DNA of 64,000 nt from assembly GCF_024752305.1 (NCBI RefSeq), contig NZ_JANTHX010000008.1:72825-136824 (forward strand), read 5' to 3'. Made by a program: the position numbers and the translations under genes. Of this stretch, positions 55,039-62,692 are shown piece after piece (within the stretch, counting starts at the first letter, position 1; every line of letters begins with the position of its first letter). This DNA comes from Protaetiibacter mangrovi (GTDB taxonomy: Bacteria > Actinomycetota > Actinomycetes > Actinomycetales > Microbacteriaceae). The notes under the pieces were generated by a model. The model was given only the letters and a program-made list of their open reading frames with translations, was not told the origin of the DNA and ran no database searches.

Positions 55039-56280
55039 ATGGCCGCATCCGCCGACGCCGCAGCATCCCTCGACCTCGACCTCGACCCCGTGCTCGGGGT
55101 GCGCCACAAGTCGGTGCCGCCCGCGCTGTGGGGGCGGCGAGCGTCCGAGGTGGCGGGGGAGCGGCATCCGGTGGGGGAGTTCGCGACGCCGCTGCTCGTG
55201 CTCGACCGGGCCGCGTCGGATGCGAACGTCGCGCAGCTCACCGCGTGGGCGAGCGAGCGGGGGCTCGAGCTCGCCCCGCACGGCAAGACGACGATGGCGC
55301 CCGAGCTCTGGCGGCGGCTGCTCGACGCCGGATGCTGGGGCATCACCGTCGCGACGCCCTGGCAGGCGCAGGTGGCGCGCGCGGCGGGGGTGGACCGCAT
55401 CCTGCTCGCCAACGAGGTCGTCGATCCGGTCGGGGCTGCGTGGCTCGCGGCCGAGCTCGACGCGCATCCGGAGCTCGAACTCGCCTGCTGGGTCGACTCC
55501 GCGGAGACGGTCGCGGTGCTCGCGGCGACGAGGGGTGAGAGTCCGATCGACGTGCTCGTCGAGCTCGGCGGTGAGGGCGGGCGCACGGGCGCCCGCGGGG
55601 TCGAGGCGGCGCTCGCGGTAACGGATACCGTGGTGGCCGCCCCGCGGCTGCGGTTGCGCGGCGTCACCGGATACGAGGGCAGCTACGGCGCGGATCGGCG
55701 GCCCGAGACGGTCGCGCGGGTGCGGGGCTATCTGGCCGGGCTGGCCGCGCTCGCGGAGCGGCTGCTCGACGCTCACGACCTCGCCGACCCGATCGTCACC
55801 GCGGGAGGGTCGACCTGGTTCGACCTCGTCGCGGAGGAGCTCGCGCCGCTCGTCGGCCGGGCGCGCGTGGTGCTGCGCTCGGGAGCGTTCCAGGCGCACG
55901 ACGACGTCTTCTACACGGCGACCGCACCGCTCGCGTTCACACCCGCGCTCACCGTCTTCGCGCGGGTGGTCGCTCGGCCGGAGCCGGGGCTGGTGCTGCT
56001 GGATGCCGGCAAGCGCGACGTGCCGATGGATCTCGACCTGCCGGTCGTGCTTCAGACGGCGGATGGGCGGGCCCTGCCGGGCGCGCGCGTCGTGGCGCTC
56101 AACGACCAGCACGCGCGCATCGTGCTGCCCGCTGAGGTCGCGCTCGCGGTCGGCGACGTCGTGCTGCTTGGGATCTCGCATCCGTGCACCGCCTTCGATC
56201 GGTGGCGGCTGATCGCCGAGGTGGAGGGTGCGCGAGGCTCGAATCCGCGGGTCGTCGGGTTCGTCGTGACGGCGTTCTGA
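55039..56280 (+). CDS. PLP-dependent D-threonine aldolase/D-serine dehydratase-like enzyme
   Basis: A 413-residue fold-type III enzyme (alanine racemase-like barrel plus beta domain). The PLP lysine is Lys83 in LAPHGKTTMAPELW. Further motifs: VDVLVELGGEGGRTGARG-like DVLVELGGEGGRTGARG, GVTGYEGSYG and TAGGSTWFDLV. The C-terminal HPCTAF contains the His-x-Cys that binds zinc or another divalent metal in this family. It splits or dehydrates a D-3-hydroxyamino acid; the exact substrate is unclear. Confidence 0.88.
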   Translation: MAASADAAASLDLDLDPVLGVRHKSVPPALWGRRASEVAGERHPVGEFATPLLVLDRAASDANVAQLTAWASERGLELAPHGKTTMAPELWRRLLDAGCWGITVATPWQAQVARAAGVDRILLANEVVDPVGAAWLAAELDAHPELELACWVDSAETVAVLAATRGESPIDVLVELGGEGGRTGARGVEAALAVTDTVVAAPRLRLRGVTGYEGSYGADRRPETVARVRGYLAGLAALAERLLDAHDLADPIVTAGGSTWFDLVAEELAPLVGRARVVLRSGAFQAHDDVFYTATAPLAFTPALTVFARVVARPEPGLVLLDAGKRDVPMDLDLPVVLQTADGRALPGARVVALNDQHARIVLPAEVALAVGDVVLLGISHPCTAFDRWRLIAEVEGARGSNPRVVGFVVTAF

Positions 56281-56300
56281 CCGCCCCAGGCGCAATATCA

Positions 56301-56318
56301 CGGTTCGATAACGAACCG
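56301..56318. promoter_or_regulatory. Perfect palindrome CGGTTCG-ATAA-CGAACCG
   Basis: Seven-base perfect arms with a four-base AT loop lie between the aldolase stop and the HNH gene. It could be an operator or a weak terminator (no T-run). Confidence 0.45.
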
Positions 56319-56395
56319 CAGAACCGGTGCCCGTCGGCTGTTGAAAAGCCCCGTTCAGGCGGGTGATTGTCGGTGGCCTCCGGTCGAGTGGGGGT

Positions 56396-57646
56396 ATGAA
56401 GCGGAAGCAGCGGGAGCCCTGGGCCGAGGCCCAGGCGGCGCTCGACGAGGTCGTCGCGATGCAGGCCGAGATCGACGCCCTGTCGGCCCGGCGCACCACG
56501 GCGATCCGGGCCTTCGCGACGGCGTTCGCCGAGGCGTTCCCCGTGCAGACGTTCCCGTTGCAGGAGCGGTCGCGGCGAGCCGAACTCGCCGCCGCCCTGC
56601 GGGTGCCGGAGCGCACCGCCGAGAACCTGTTGGGCGAGGCGCGTCTGCTTGTCGAGGAGCTGCCGGCGACTCTCGCCGCCCTCGCCAGAGGTGCCTTCTC
56701 CTACCGGCACGCGCAGGCGCTGGTCGACGAGCTCGCCGGTCTCGAGCCGCACGACCGCGCCGCGGTCGAACGTGTGGCGCTCGGGTCGGCCGCCACCCAG
56801 ACGGCGTCGAGGTTCGCGCGCACGGTGCGTCGCCTGCGCGAGGCGCGGCGGCCCGAGACGATGGCGACCCGCTGCCGCGACGCGTACGCCGAGCGCGACG
56901 TGACGGTCGAACCCGCCGCCGACGGCATGGCGTACCTCACGGCATACCTGCACGCCGTCGACGCGGAGGCGATCCGGCAACGGCTCACCGAGACCGCGCG
57001 GGCCGGTCGTGCGAGCGGCGACCCCCGCACGGTCGGCCAGCTCCGCGCCGACACGCTCACCGACGCACTGCTCGACCGCGACACCGCGCTCGGCGTCGGT
57101 GCCACCTTCCTCGAGGCGATCGACGCCGATCCGGAGGAGTACCTCCGGGCGCGCGAAGAGGCGCTGGGCCGCTTCCGCGGCATCACGCCCACGGTCATCG
57201 TCACGGTCCCCGCGCTCACGCTGCTCGGGGGCGACGAGCCGGGGCAGGTCGAGGGCATCGGCCCGATCGACGCGGTCACCGCGCGGCGGCTGACCGCCGA
57301 GGCGCCCTCGCTCTTCCGCCTGCTCACCCACCCGGAGTCCGGTGCGCACCTCTCGCTCGGGCGCACGAGCTACGTCGTGCCCGAAGGCCTCCGCAGGTGG
57401 TTGCGCATCCGCGACGGATCCTGTCGCTTCCCCGGCTGCTCCATCCGCACCGCCCACTGCGACATCGACCACACGCGCGACTGGGCACGCGACGGTACGA
57501 CTTCGCACGGCAACCTGGCGCATCTCTCACGCGGGCACCACACGCTCAAGCACGCCGGGGGCTGGTCGGTGGATCAGCCGAGGCCAGGCACGCTCGTGTG
57601 GACGAGTCCGCTCGGCAGGAGCTACACCACCGTTCCCGAGGTGTGA
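56396..57646 (+). CDS. DUF222/HNH endonuclease domain protein (13E12 family)
   Basis: A 416-residue protein. The N-terminal DUF222 helical region (about 10-250) contains ERTAENLLGEARLLVEELPATLAAL and GAFSYRHAQALVDELAGL. The C-terminal HNH nuclease (about 325-400) has the core CRFPGCSIRTAHCDIDHTRDW, NLAHLSRGHHTLKH, with the two CxxC-like metal cysteines and the catalytic histidine in DIDH. Such genes are multicopy in many actinobacteria (13E12 repeats) and behave like selfish elements, but no terminal repeats were found. The ATG giving MKRKQREP was chosen. Confidence 0.9.
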   Translation: MKRKQREPWAEAQAALDEVVAMQAEIDALSARRTTAIRAFATAFAEAFPVQTFPLQERSRRAELAAALRVPERTAENLLGEARLLVEELPATLAALARGAFSYRHAQALVDELAGLEPHDRAAVERVALGSAATQTASRFARTVRRLREARRPETMATRCRDAYAERDVTVEPAADGMAYLTAYLHAVDAEAIRQRLTETARAGRASGDPRTVGQLRADTLTDALLDRDTALGVGATFLEAIDADPEEYLRAREEALGRFRGITPTVIVTVPALTLLGGDEPGQVEGIGPIDAVTARRLTAEAPSLFRLLTHPESGAHLSLGRTSYVVPEGLRRWLRIRDGSCRFPGCSIRTAHCDIDHTRDWARDGTTSHGNLAHLSRGHHTLKHAGGWSVDQPRPGTLVWTSPLGRSYTTVPEV

Positions 57647-57650
57647 GCAT

Positions 57651-58553
57651 TCAGTGCAGTCGTCCGGCCGCGAACCGGCGGAGCAGCGCTGTGATCCGGT
57701 CGAGCGCAGGGTCGTCCTTCCGCGCGGTTCGACGTACCGCGATGGTGGTCCTCCGGATCGGTCTGGCCGGGCGGGCGAGCGTCACCCCATCCGGGAGGGA
57801 CGCGACGGTCAGCTCGGGCACGAGCGCCACCCCGGCGCCCGCCGCGACGAACGCGAGTTGTGCAGCGAAGTCGACCGATTCGGCGACGATCCGCGGCCGG
57901 AAGCCCTCCAGCCCGCAGGCACGGTCGACCATCTCGAAGCAGCTGAGCTCGGGGGTGGGCGCGATCCAGGCATGGTCGGCGAGATCGGCGAGCGCGATCG
58001 TCGAGGCGGCGACAGGGTCGTCGGAACGGATGGCGATCCAGACCGGTTCGTCGAGCACCGGTTCGTCGGAGAGCGAGTCGGGAAGGCGTCGCGCGACGTT
58101 CGAGTAGCGATGCACCAACGCGAGATCCGTGTCGCCTGCGGCGAGGGCCGCGAGCGCGTCGTCGGGTTCCGCGGTGGTCACCGTGAGCGCGATACCCGAG
58201 GGTTCCGAGAGCAGCGTCGCCCACGCATCCGCGACGAAGGTGCGCGCCGCCGAGGGGAAGGCGGTCACGCGCAATGCGCCGCTGGCTCCGCTGCGCACGG
58301 CGTCGATCTCGAGTTCCGCGAGCGAGAGCCGGTCGAGCACGTCTCTTCCGTGGGCGGCGAGCATGCGCCCGGCGGGGGTCAGGGCGAGGCGTCGCCCCCG
58401 TCGCTCGGTGAGCTGCATCCCCAACTCCCGCTCCCAGGCCGTCAGCTGCATCGACACCCCGGGAGCCGTCTGGTGGAGCTCTGCAGCGACGGCCGCCAAG
58501 GTGCCGAGCCGGTCCAGCTCCGTGAGGAGTCGGAGCTTACGAACATCCAACAT
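57651..58553 (-). CDS. LysR-family transcriptional regulator
   Basis: A 300-residue regulator. The N-terminal winged helix (1-65) reads KLRLLTELDRLGTLAAVAAELHQTAPGVSMQL in pieces, then ALTPAGRML. The effector-binding domain follows (GALRVTAFPSAARTFV, AGDTDLALVHRYSN). It is divergent from an EamA-type exporter gene, the usual LysR-target layout. The ATG lies six bases after minus-strand TAAGCT, suggesting a leaderless transcript. Confidence 0.92.
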   Translation of the reverse strand: MLDVRKLRLLTELDRLGTLAAVAAELHQTAPGVSMQLTAWERELGMQLTERRGRRLALTPAGRMLAAHGRDVLDRLSLAELEIDAVRSGASGALRVTAFPSAARTFVADAWATLLSEPSGIALTVTTAEPDDALAALAAGDTDLALVHRYSNVARRLPDSLSDEPVLDEPVWIAIRSDDPVAASTIALADLADHAWIAPTPELSCFEMVDRACGLEGFRPRIVAESVDFAAQLAFVAAGAGVALVPELTVASLPDGVTLARPARPIRRTTIAVRRTARKDDPALDRITALLRRFAAGRLH

Positions 58554-58571
58554 AAAGTGAGCTTACTTATG
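58551..58571. promoter_or_regulatory. LysR/EamA divergent control region with imperfect dyad
   Basis: CATAAAGTGAGCTTACTTAT plus G has outer arms CATAA/TTATG and inner arms GTGAGCTTAC (8 of 10 symmetric). It overlaps the LysR start codon and its -10 box TAAGCT (58565-58560). Autoregulation by LysR is likely. Confidence 0.5.
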
Positions 58572-58624
58572 GGGTCAATAAAAGTCACTTGTGTTGAACG
58601 ATGGTTGTCGACGAATCTGACCTG

Positions 58625-59524
58625 ATGAAGCTCGATCGTGCCCTCCTCGCCGGACTCGTCGTCGTGATGCTCTGGGCGAGTGCCTTCCCCGCCATCCAGG
58701 TCGCCGCGCCCGAGCTCGGAGTCGTCGGTCTCTCCTTCGTGCGCCTGGCGATCGCGGCGATCGCACTGCTGGTGATCGGAGCGTTCGCACGCATCCGGGT
58801 GCCTCGGGCGCGTGACCTCGGGTGGGTGGCCGCCGCGGGCTTCTTCGGCATGGCCGCCTATCAGCTGCTGCTCAACGAGAGCGAACTGCACGTTCCCGCC
58901 GGCACCGCGAGCATCATCGTCGCTGCGGCTCCTCTCGTATCGATCGTCGTCGCCCGCATCCTGTTCGCCGAACCGATCTCGCCCGTCACGATCGTGGGCA
59001 GCGTGATCGCGTTGGGCGGGGTGGTCGTCGTGTGCCTCGCGCGCGCGGGCGTCTCGCTCTCGGCTGCCGTGTGGATCGCGGTCGCCGCGATGGTCGTACA
59101 GGGCATCTACCACCCGCTGCAGCGTCCGCTGCTGCGGAGGTACTCGGGCCTCGAGGTGGCGAGCTACACCATGATCGCGGGCACCCTCATGACGTTGCCG
59201 CTCGTGCCGTTAGAGGCCGATCAGCTGGCATCGGCGAGCGCGTCCGGATGGATCGCGGCGGCATATCTCGCGCTGCTGCCGTCCGCGCTCGGTTTCGTGC
59301 TCTGGGGGTACGCGGTCGGCCGGATGCCAGTCGCGATCTCGACGTCGCTGCTGTATCTGGTTCCACCCGTTGCGGTGCTCATCGCCTGGGCATGGCTGGG
59401 TGAGCTCCCGGTTCCCGCCGAGCTCCTCGGTGGCGCCATCGTGATCATCGGCGTCGTCGTGATTTCGCAGGGCCGGCGCATCCTCTCCCTCCGCCGCGAC
59501 CGACTCGGCTCGCTACCTCGCTAG
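58625..59524 (+). CDS. EamA/DMT-family transporter
   Basis: A 299-residue drug/metabolite transporter with ten helices in two EamA repeats (about 5-135 and 150-290). Motifs include VVMLWASAFPAIQVA, LSFVRLAIAAIALLVIG, ASIIVAAAPLVSIVVARIL and ALGFVLWGYAVGRM. These proteins export amino acids or other small metabolites. The ATG giving MKLDRALLAG is preferred; an ATG eight codons upstream (58601) would add a polar, non-conserved extension. LysR next door is the likely regulator. Confidence 0.88.
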   Translation: MKLDRALLAGLVVVMLWASAFPAIQVAAPELGVVGLSFVRLAIAAIALLVIGAFARIRVPRARDLGWVAAAGFFGMAAYQLLLNESELHVPAGTASIIVAAAPLVSIVVARILFAEPISPVTIVGSVIALGGVVVVCLARAGVSLSAAVWIAVAAMVVQGIYHPLQRPLLRRYSGLEVASYTMIAGTLMTLPLVPLEADQLASASASGWIAAAYLALLPSALGFVLWGYAVGRMPVAISTSLLYLVPPVAVLIAWAWLGELPVPAELLGGAIVIIGVVVISQGRRILSLRRDRLGSLPR

Positions 59525-59601
59525 GGGTGTCGCGCGATTGCCGGTGCGGATGTCGGCCCCGCTGTGTACGGTGTCCACATTCCCCTCGGAAGGCGACCAC
59601 C

Positions 59602-60918
59602 ATGACGGACACCACCACGCTCCGCGGCGCGCTCGGCGCCACGATCCTGCTACCCGGCGACGCCGACTACGACGCCGTGCTGCCCCACTACGCCGGCGCA
59701 GGCGACCCCGCCGCCATCGTGCGGCCGACGACACCCGAGCAGGTCGCGGATGCCCTCCGCGTCGCACGCGAGCGCGGTCTCGCGGTCTCGGTACGTTCCG
59801 GCGGCCACGCCGCCAAGGTGTTCCCCAACCCCGACGGCCTCGTGATCGACATGGCGGCGTTCGATGCGATCGAGGTGCGTCCCGACGGCACAGTGCGCGT
59901 CGGCGCCGGAGCGACGTGGGGCGCGGTGGCGGAGGCGCTCACGCCGCACGGACTCGTCATCACCTCGGGCGACACCCGCGACGTCGGGGTGGGTGGACTC
60001 GCGCTCGGCGGCGGCATGGGCTGGCTCGTGCGGGCGGTCGGCCTCACGATCGACATCATCGACGAGATCGAGCTCGTCACCGTCGACGGGAGGCAGCTCA
60101 CCGCCTCCGCCGACTCCGAACCGGAGCTGTTCTGGGCGCTCCGCGGCGGCGGCGGCAACTTCGGCGTCGTCACGCACTTCACCTTCCGGCCGACGGCGCT
60201 CGACGCCGTCGTAGGCGGGCGCATCCAGCTCGCCCTCGACGACCTGCCCGCGGTGCTCACCGCGTGGCGCGACGTCATGCGCGCCGCCCCCGACGAGCTG
60301 TCGGCCACCTTCCTCGCCCTGCCGGCGATGGGTCCGGATGCGGCGCCGAGCGCGCAGCTGATCGTCTGCTACGCGGGCGACGACGAAGCGGCGGGGCTCG
60401 CCGCCATCGCGCCGCTGCTCGAGCTGCCGGGGGTCACCGACCACGACATCGCCCGCCGCCCCTACCTCGACCTCGTCGACGAGGCGATGACGCCGCCGCC
60501 CGTGCGCATGGTCGGCGGCAACGGCATGGTCGACCTCGACGACGACACCCTTGCGCAGTTCGCGGCGTCCGTCACGGGATTCGCGGCGCCGACGATCGCC
60601 TCCGTGCGGTACCTGGGCGGCGCGTTCGCCCGCGTGCCCGCCGATGCCACGGCGTTCGCGGTGCGCGACCTCGAGGCGATGTTGTTCCGCGTCGTGCTGC
60701 TGCCGCCTGACGCGCCCGACGAGCTCGCGGCTGCGGCTGCGGAGCCGTTCGCTCCGGTGCGCGCGCGCATCACGAGCACCTACGGCAACTTCGCGGAGGC
60801 CGCCGACCCGGCGCTGCTGCCGCTGCTCTACCCCCCGGCCACGCTCGAGCGACTGCGCGCCGTCAAGCGCGCGTACGACCCCGACAACGTGCTGCGGCGC
60901 AACCACAACATCATGTGA
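59602..60918 (+). CDS. FAD-linked oxidase (BBE-like)
   Basis: A 438-residue PCMH-type flavoprotein. The FAD domain has IVRPTTPEQVADALRVARE, and His69 in SVRSGGHAAKVF is the residue that binds FAD covalently in this family; no second cysteine attachment site is seen. GGLALGGGMGWLVRAVGLTID and LFWALRGGGGNFGVVT follow. The C-terminal berberine-bridge segment ends RRNHNI. No signal peptide. Substrates of relatives are sugars, alkaloids or aromatic alcohols. A GGAAGG ribosome site precedes the ATG. Confidence 0.9.
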   Translation: MTDTTTLRGALGATILLPGDADYDAVLPHYAGAGDPAAIVRPTTPEQVADALRVARERGLAVSVRSGGHAAKVFPNPDGLVIDMAAFDAIEVRPDGTVRVGAGATWGAVAEALTPHGLVITSGDTRDVGVGGLALGGGMGWLVRAVGLTIDIIDEIELVTVDGRQLTASADSEPELFWALRGGGGNFGVVTHFTFRPTALDAVVGGRIQLALDDLPAVLTAWRDVMRAAPDELSATFLALPAMGPDAAPSAQLIVCYAGDDEAAGLAAIAPLLELPGVTDHDIARRPYLDLVDEAMTPPPVRMVGGNGMVDLDDDTLAQFAASVTGFAAPTIASVRYLGGAFARVPADATAFAVRDLEAMLFRVVLLPPDAPDELAAAAAEPFAPVRARITSTYGNFAEAADPALLPLLYPPATLERLRAVKRAYDPDNVLRRNHNIM

Positions 60919-60923
60919 CCCGC

Positions 60924-60962
60924 AGAGGGCCCCGCCTCCGAACCGCGGAGACGGGGCCCTCT
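60924..60962. terminator. Bidirectional terminator hairpin
   Basis: AGAGGGCCCCG-C-CTCCG pairs with CGGAG-A-CGGGGCCCTCT (one mismatch). It sits between the convergent oxidase and permease genes and could stop both. Confidence 0.65.
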
Positions 60963-60974
60963 CGTCGGGTACGA

Positions 60975-62501
60975 CTAGGCCGTCGGCTCCCCGCCGATGA
61001 CCTCGCTCTCCATGGCGTCGTAGCCCTCCTTCTGCGGGTCGCCGTGCAGGCCGCCCGACAGGGCGTACTCCTCCTCCGGGGAGAGCACGAGGCGGGTGCG
61101 TCCGAACAGCGCGAACAGCAGGATGCCGACGACGAACACGATGAGGATCGCGATGATCGCGGGCCAGAACGCCTGGTTGATGGCGAAGCCCACGAAGATG
61201 AGCGCCGCGATCAACCCGGCGACGACCGCGCCCGCGATGCCCACGGGGCTCTTGTAGGGGCGAGCGGCGTTCGGGAACTTCCTGCGCAGCACCACGAACG
61301 CCACCATCTGCAGGAAGTACGAGATCACCGCACCCCAGACCGCGATGTTGAGCACGATCGCGCCCGCCGGGCTGGTCGCGCCGCCTGTGGCGTCGACCAC
61401 GACGAGAGCGACGAAGCCGATCACCGCGCCGATCAGCAGGGCCACCCACGGGGTCTGCCGCTTGCCGGTCAGCGAGAGGAACTTCGGGTAGTAGCCGGCC
61501 CGCGACAGCGAGTACATGTTGCGCCCGTAGGCGTACATGATGCCCTGCAGCGAGGCGAGCAGGCCGATGAGGGCGAACGCCGCGAGCAGCGCCGCGACGC
61601 TGTCCGGAAGGAACGCGCGGAAGCCGTCGAGCAGCGGCTCGCCCGAACCCCCGATCGCCTCGGAGCCGGTGACGCCCGGGTTGATCACGAGCACCAGCAC
61701 GCCCAGGATGACGAGCGTGATCATGCCGGTGATGCCGGCGCGCGGGATGTCCTTCGCGGGGGAGTGCGACTCCTCGGCGGCGAGCGGCAGCTCCTCGATG
61801 CCGAGGAAGAACCACATCGCGAACGGCAGAGCGAACAGCACGGCGGGGAAGAAGCCGAACGGCAGGAACTCCGTGTTGCCCTCGGTCGGGGCGATGTCGA
61901 ACAGCTTGTCGAACGAGAAGGTGCCCGAGGCGAGCGCCATGACGAAGAAGACCACCAGGATCGCGATGGAGACGATCGCCACCACGAGGGCGAAGCGGAA
62001 CGAGATCGCGGCGCCCGCGGCGTTCAGGGCGATGAAGACGACGTAGAGGATCGCCCACCACACCCACGGCGGCAGGCTCACCCCGAACAGGCCCGAGGTG
62101 ACCCCGTCGGCGTAGGCGGCCGAGAAGTACACGACGACGGCGGTGGTGGCGACGTACTCGATCGTCTCGGCGAGACCGGTCACGAACCCGCCCCACGGTC
62201 CCATGGCGCTGCGTGCGAAGGAGTAGGCGCCGCCGGTGTGCGGCATGGCTGCGGCCATCTCGCCGATCGAGAACAGCATCCCGAAGTACATGACCACCAC
62301 GATCACCGTGGCGATCAGCATGCCTCCCCAACCGGCGGAGCCGATGCCGAAGTTCCATCCCGAGAAGTCGCCCGAGATGACCGCGGCGATGCCGAGGCCC
62401 CACAGGCCCCAGACGCCTGCCGTGCGCTTGAGCTTGCGCTTCTCGAAGTACTCCGCGCCGGCGGCGGTGTAGCTGACGCCGGCCACAGTCTTGTCTGCCA
62501 T
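60975..62501 (-). CDS. Ethanolamine permease (APC superfamily, Eat-like)
   Basis: A 508-residue transporter with twelve predicted helices. The sequence GVWGLWGLGIAAVISGDFSG followed by WNFGIGSAGWGGML, and MPHTGGAYSFARSAMGPWGG with FVTGLAETIEYV, are typical of ethanolamine permeases. It imports ethanolamine or a related amine with protons or by exchange. Start ATG follows GGAAGGA. It is divergent from a glutamine-synthetase-like gene, suggesting that the imported amine is gamma-glutamylated. Confidence 0.9.
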   Translation of the reverse strand: MADKTVAGVSYTAAGAEYFEKRKLKRTAGVWGLWGLGIAAVISGDFSGWNFGIGSAGWGGMLIATVIVVVMYFGMLFSIGEMAAAMPHTGGAYSFARSAMGPWGGFVTGLAETIEYVATTAVVVYFSAAYADGVTSGLFGVSLPPWVWWAILYVVFIALNAAGAAISFRFALVVAIVSIAILVVFFVMALASGTFSFDKLFDIAPTEGNTEFLPFGFFPAVLFALPFAMWFFLGIEELPLAAEESHSPAKDIPRAGITGMITLVILGVLVLVINPGVTGSEAIGGSGEPLLDGFRAFLPDSVAALLAAFALIGLLASLQGIMYAYGRNMYSLSRAGYYPKFLSLTGKRQTPWVALLIGAVIGFVALVVVDATGGATSPAGAIVLNIAVWGAVISYFLQMVAFVVLRRKFPNAARPYKSPVGIAGAVVAGLIAALIFVGFAINQAFWPAIIAILIVFVVGILLFALFGRTRLVLSPEEEYALSGGLHGDPQKEGYDAMESEVIGGEPTA

Positions 62502-62692
62502 CACGGTCCTTCCACAGTGGGGGAGTGGACACGCCAGGACTCCGGCGTCCACGCTTGGGGTCGAGGATGGCGCTAATTGGTACTCCGTGTCTACCTTTGG
62601 ATGTAAACATCTCGTGACGCGGTGCGAGGGAAACTCGACGCCGCCTAGGCTGTAATGGTCGGGTCGAGGGCCGATTCGACGAGGGGAGAGTC
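62502..62692. promoter_or_regulatory. Divergent control region of permease and glutamine-synthetase-like gene
   Basis: The 191-base gap contains the dyad GATGT-AA-ACATC (62600-62611), a GntR/FadR-like operator shape. Nearby are a TTGGTAC patch (62579-62584) and TAGGCT (about 62646-62651), a candidate -10 giving the rightward gene a leader of roughly 35 bases. No known nitrogen-regulator box could be fitted with correct spacing. Confidence 0.45.

Noticed and set aside
62614-62635. GlnR-type nitrogen box upstream of the glutamine-synthetase-like gene
   Set aside because: GTGAC and GAAAC half-sites are present, but 11 bases apart instead of six, so the match is not convincing.
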